The notes beneath the pieces are model-generated. The model did no database searches. It was not told where the DNA came from and saw nothing but the letters and a program-made list of their open reading frames with translations. Position numbers and translations under genes: made by a program. Positions 60,483-64,000 of a stretch of 64,000 nt of DNA are shown here, one piece after another. Origin of the DNA: Tribonema minus (Eukaryota > Sar > Xanthophyceae > Tribonematales > Tribonemataceae). Position 1 is the stretch's first letter. Every line of letters begins with the position of its first letter. The stretch lies in contig JAFCMP010000009.1 in NCBI GenBank assembly GCA_017506865.1, positions 124,001 through 188,000 of the forward strand, given 5' to 3'.

Positions 60483-62083
60483 AATGTGAAAATCGCTGCA
60501 CCATGTGGAGGAGACAATACACAGAGACAGGCTGTGACTGTCGGCGTGGGCACATAATCAGGCACAGGTGGTTTGATCACGAGTCAAAGTGGATGTACTG
60601 GGAGCTTGACACATGGGGTGCTGGGGCTGACAAATGGAAATTGCCACTTTCACAAAATCCGCGAATCCCATTAATGGATACTATGCGAAAAAGCGATGCT
60701 GAATGCTGCACTGGCGATGCGATAAGATGATGCGATGCGATACGGATAGCGAAGAAGCCTCGCAAGCATGGCGACGTGTCCACACTTGAAACGACGAGGA
60801 TAATCGGTCGGACACTGCGGCTGTCGCGAGACCCGGCAGCCTCAGGAGAACTAAAACATACTGTAGCCGCGAACACTGCACCGAAGTGGTGCACGAAGAC
60901 AATGGGCGACAGCACCATCAGCAATTTATGACCTCAGCGAGTGCGCACCTGTCGTCTCTGCATCAGCGCCAGCGCCAGCGCCCGCACACCTAGTTTTTAC
61001 TTCTATTTCCCAGAACTGCGCGCGGAGAGTCACATCTTCCAAGTTGAGGTGCAAGGAAAAATCGGCAACACGCTTGCTTGTCGTTCCCTTGTATCATATC
61101 ATGGGGCATGCTGAACAGCTCCGTTGTTGATGAAGAGACAAATTAGGGAGGTTACATTCATGGCTGAACCTCACATTGCTTGTGAGCTCGGTGGTGGCCT
61201 GTACACGAGAGAATAGTCCGTAGTGCAGTTGCGGCACTTGTGCTGTATACATCATGAGCTTGCCTTCGTGTTTGGGGCGGGACCTTACATTACCATGGGT
61301 TGATGTGAGCTGGGGTATGCATTCCACAGCTTACACTCGAGTGGTCTGGGGAGTACAGTAAACTAGATAGCACACAATCGACTCCCGTGTCCCGTGCAAG
61401 TGCCGGCTTGCTGTTATGGTGCACTTTCAGCAGCTGCACAATGTGACAGTGTTCATGTGGCAGATAGGCAGCCTTGAGAGGGCTCATCGCAAGTGCGAAG
61501 TTCGCTAACGGCAAGTACAGGTCTGAATTTCATATGTGACCCAAGCAAGTTGAGCAAGCAACCGTTTGGTCAGCAATTGAATCAAATCATGCATATAAAC
61601 TCACCAGGGTGGCTTGGTTGCCTGTGAAGTTGGCCACACCATAGAAGATCAAAGAGCTTGCATTGAAGTTCTCGACACCTGCACCCTGCAAAAAAAAAAT
61701 GGCAGTGGCGGCGGCTCCGACAAATATTTTGAAGTAGTTGTTTCAAGCCAAAGGCTGAACACATGCAGCAGCAATGACATTCGCTTTAAACAGTAATGTG
61801 GGAGCATACCCTGAGCCCCGTACAAACTGGAGAAACACTGATGAAGAAACACATGGATTGCTTGGGACAAGTATGCCAATTGCCTCTATGAAGACGCAAG
61901 ACAATTTTGTACTCCTGTGTGAAACCAATTTGAAGAGCTGCTCGCAGTATGCAACAGCAAAGTCAGCCTCATGATTGCAGTGCTGTTCGACTGATGTCAT
62001 GTTTGTATGCACTTGTCAATGTCAGCGCAATGGAAGCGCGCTGTGCATATGTCATGTCGAACATGCGTACCCCGCAAAAAAAC
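60483..62083. other. Gap without recognised gene
   Basis: Moderate GC, short frames only, no domain, array or RNA gene that I can support. An A9 run at about 61690 is the only simple repeat of note. Confidence 0.5.
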
Positions 62084-62313
62084 TATCCGACCCCATCATA
62101 ACAGCATACTTCGAAGTATCAAAGACAGTAGGCACTATCCGTAATCATGATGTGCACTCACTCAATTGGTGGCCACATTGCCTTCAAACGTCGTAGCCTA
62201 TCCGACCCCATCATAACAGCATACTTCGAAGTATCAACGGCAGTAGGCACTATCCGTAATCATGATAGTGCACTCACCCAGTTTGTGGCCACATTGCCTT
62301 CAAACGTCGCTGT
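62084..62313. repeat. 115-bp tandem duplication
   Basis: Two units (62084-62198, 62199-62313) starting TATCCGACCCCATCATAACA, nearly identical. Each contains the 12-bp palindrome TACTTCGAAGTA, which also appears at about 62429. The unit reads as an open frame (DPIITAYFEVS...VGTIRNHD) in the second copy, so it could be a duplicated exon piece. Confidence 0.8.
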
Positions 62314-62444
62314 CTCCTCAAACACCATTGTGCTCCGCTCATTGTACACTGCTGCTCCCTGCGGCGGACACCGAAGCAAGGCACACTGACCTGGATGGAC
62401 ATTATGCAACAATGTTTGAACTCCACATACTTCGAAGTACTATT

Positions 62445-62886
62445 CTAGGATCCAAGCATTGCTTACACATATCATGAGCAATCACCATGTCCATATTTGG
62501 TTTTCCTAAGATTTGACCTACCTGTGACAGGATGCATTCGCAATCAAAGACGAGAGCTGTATGTAGTCCTTCCGGGCACCACAGATCATCACAAGTTCAG
62601 TGCAACTTCTCTGCATCTCAACAAGACGCCCAATTGGATGGTTGCTTTCCATTACTCCGAAGTACAATGCATCGTGGAGCTGTGCACAGGAACAGTAGTT
62701 GATGAAGTAGTGCTTACGTGTGCATCGTGTGTGGATCCACGAACACACCGGCGCTGCAACCCCTACCAGCCGATAATGCTGTTCAACGACCATGCAAGCT
62801 CTGGTCTACTTGAGTTATGGTGGAGTGCTGCAAGTGGACCTATGCTGGAGTGCTGGTGTCGAAATGCTGACTTATGTACCATCTGA
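62445..62886 (+). CDS. Possible terminal exon of an unrecognised protein
   Basis: Open frame after a TTCTAG that could be a splice acceptor, running to TGA at 62884. The frame is free of low complexity: CPYLVFLRFDLPVTGCI, ELYVVLPGTTDHHKF, TPNWMVAFHYSEVQCIVELC, VVLTCASCVDPRTHRRCNPY, LLELWWSAASGPMLECWCR. Eight or more cysteines and an even hydrophobic pattern suggest a real, perhaps secreted, protein, but I recognise no family and see no ATG at its start. Upstream exons may include the 115-bp duplicated segment. Confidence 0.35.
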
Positions 62887-64000
62887 AGCGCAGCTTGGCC
62901 ATTAGTGGTCATCAGCGCCATCGATGACATGATGCAGACGAGGAGCAGCACCAGAGGCAGAGGCAGCATAGCAGATGACGCACCAGATAATTGCAAACTG
63001 TCAGTGTCAGCTGAAATCAAAGAAAGGTTTGTTATCATAGGCCAGTAAATGATGAGCTAGCTGCAAAAGCGCATGTTAGTGGCACTCTTGCACACCTTGT
63101 ACCCGGGGCCCCTCCCTCTGCCATTTTAGCTGCTGGCTGTAGGAGGTATGTAGAGCGGGGTATCAGACAATGGTACACGGGGCACCAACTGCTTTGCAGC
63201 AAGCCTTTGCGTCACCGTTGCCAGCAATATAAATAGCATGCAGTGGTGCACAGGCAGGACAAGTACGAGTACTTTTGAGGAGCAATGAGTAGGAGTATTA
63301 CTCTTTACAAAGACAAGGAGTAGCACTCTAGTATTCATGTGAATTCTAATGTTGTCGGAGTACTTAGTACTCGAGTACTTGTGCAAAATTCGGACGTTCC
63401 CAAGGAGTACGTTTGGAACACAACTCGTCTGACGGTGAATCCGTTCGAGTGCTATATCTTGCCCTGCACGATGCATGCTAGTTCCAGCAATAAGACATGC
63501 TTACAATTGCTTCAAAAAAGCATTATCTCATCATCGTTGGTACTCTTGGCTCTCTTTGCATGCGCGACTTGTGGACTACTCAAGTACTCGTCAAAAACCT
63601 GAGTATAGCTAGACTCAAACTTGTGTGAATTGTCAATTTTGAGGGGAGAAGTACTTTGGTATTCGTGTTAACGTCTGATATTACCGGCAGTAGCACTCCA
63701 GTACTCGCCTCTCATACTTGTCCTGACTGTGCAGTTGTGACACGCGTAGCTAAACGTCAAGCTCGTACAATGATTTGGTCAGAGTGCGGAACGTGTCTAT
63801 CTTTTCCTGCGAAGCCGATTCACGCACGCGCTGCACATCGCGCGCGCCCCCCTGAGCCTGACGGAGGCGGGAGGGGCATGAGCTGTCACGTATGGTGACA
63901 TCTATGCAACAAGCTACTTCAAAGCCGCCGCGCAGTTTAGTGCACCGGCCTGCCGCTACCGCGTCTGCGCTCGGCTGCACTCTAGGGACTGGAAGGCAAA
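62887..64000. other. Terminal stretch with AGTACT/CTCGAG-rich sequence
   Basis: Around 63250-63720 the hexamers AGTACT, GAGTAC and CTCGAGTACT recur (for example GTACTTAGTACTCGAGTACT), in a loosely duplicated pattern with GTATTC.TGTTAA. No gene supported to the end of the window. Confidence 0.5.

Overview
The window looks like nuclear DNA of a eukaryote, most likely a unicellular green alga (Chlorophyta). Genes are split by short GT-AG introns, commonly 80 to 105 bases. GC content is moderately high, Ala/Gln/Leu triplet repeats are common, and transposable elements are dense. The lineage is an inference from this style and from TIR/NB-ARC genes occurring beside Ty3-type chromodomain retroelements; no rRNA, plastid or other marker gene is present to settle it.

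Left third (1-23,600): four paralogous immune-receptor-like genes lie head to tail on the minus strand. Each encodes an N-terminal TIR domain, an NB-ARC ATPase and a long array of 42-residue tetratricopeptide (TPR) repeats where land-plant receptors carry leucine-rich repeats. Gene A (1-2533) runs off the left edge. Gene B (4135-9142) carries two frameshifts. Gene C (10415-15181) is intact at a predicted 1326 residues. Gene D (17164-about 21190) is intact apart from an unsure start and has a different TPR subtype. I derived exon borders by aligning the copies with each other and checking reading phase. The spacers share repeats, including GC-rich hairpins and short tandem arrays, and the first three genes share a conserved upstream block.

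Middle (23,600-37,200): an ankyrin-repeat gene on the minus strand is broken by a 1145-bp hAT-like element with an 8-bp target duplication. An intron-free plus-strand ORF encodes a protein with two HNH-like zinc modules. A decayed copy of a Fanzor/TnpB-like gene follows. Then comes a fifth receptor gene E (31065-35626), again minus strand. Its N-terminus is not TIR: it has a predicted MGC acylation motif, a low-complexity linker and a helical segment resembling the MLKL/HeLo/RPW8 class, then NB-ARC and TPR. Its TPR part has a stop codon and two frameshifts.

Retroelements (37,238-53,115): a 12.1-kb Ty3-type LTR retrotransposon (37238-49353) has a 4-bp target duplication. It encodes gag with a CCHC knuckle, an Ala/Pro-rich ORF with a Tudor-like stretch, a retropepsin fused to a complete-looking C5-cytosine DNA methyltransferase, reverse transcriptase, RNase H, integrase with chromodomain, and a small extra ORF. 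The copy is damaged: frameshifts, an integrase stop, and YIDN in place of YxDD. Right beside it sits a 3.4-kb LTR element (49675-53115) that encodes only a coiled-coil protein.

Right end (53,116-64,000): a plus-strand gene for an RNA-binding protein with two RRMs (54445-56519), then the second decayed Fanzor-like copy (57023-60482, minus). The Fanzor-like copies share a duplicated block, 28418-31034 and 57334-59398, which differs by one 552-bp deletion. Beyond about 60.5 kb I see only a 115-bp tandem duplication, one possible exon and AGTACT-rich sequence.

The most notable points are the retrotransposon-borne DNA methyltransferase, the receptor cluster in which an apparent HeLo-type N-terminus stands beside TIR N-termini on the same NB-ARC-TPR chassis, and the Fanzor-like remnants. 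Many lesions are single-base indels, several of them at homopolymers, so read or assembly errors must be excluded before any gene is called dead.
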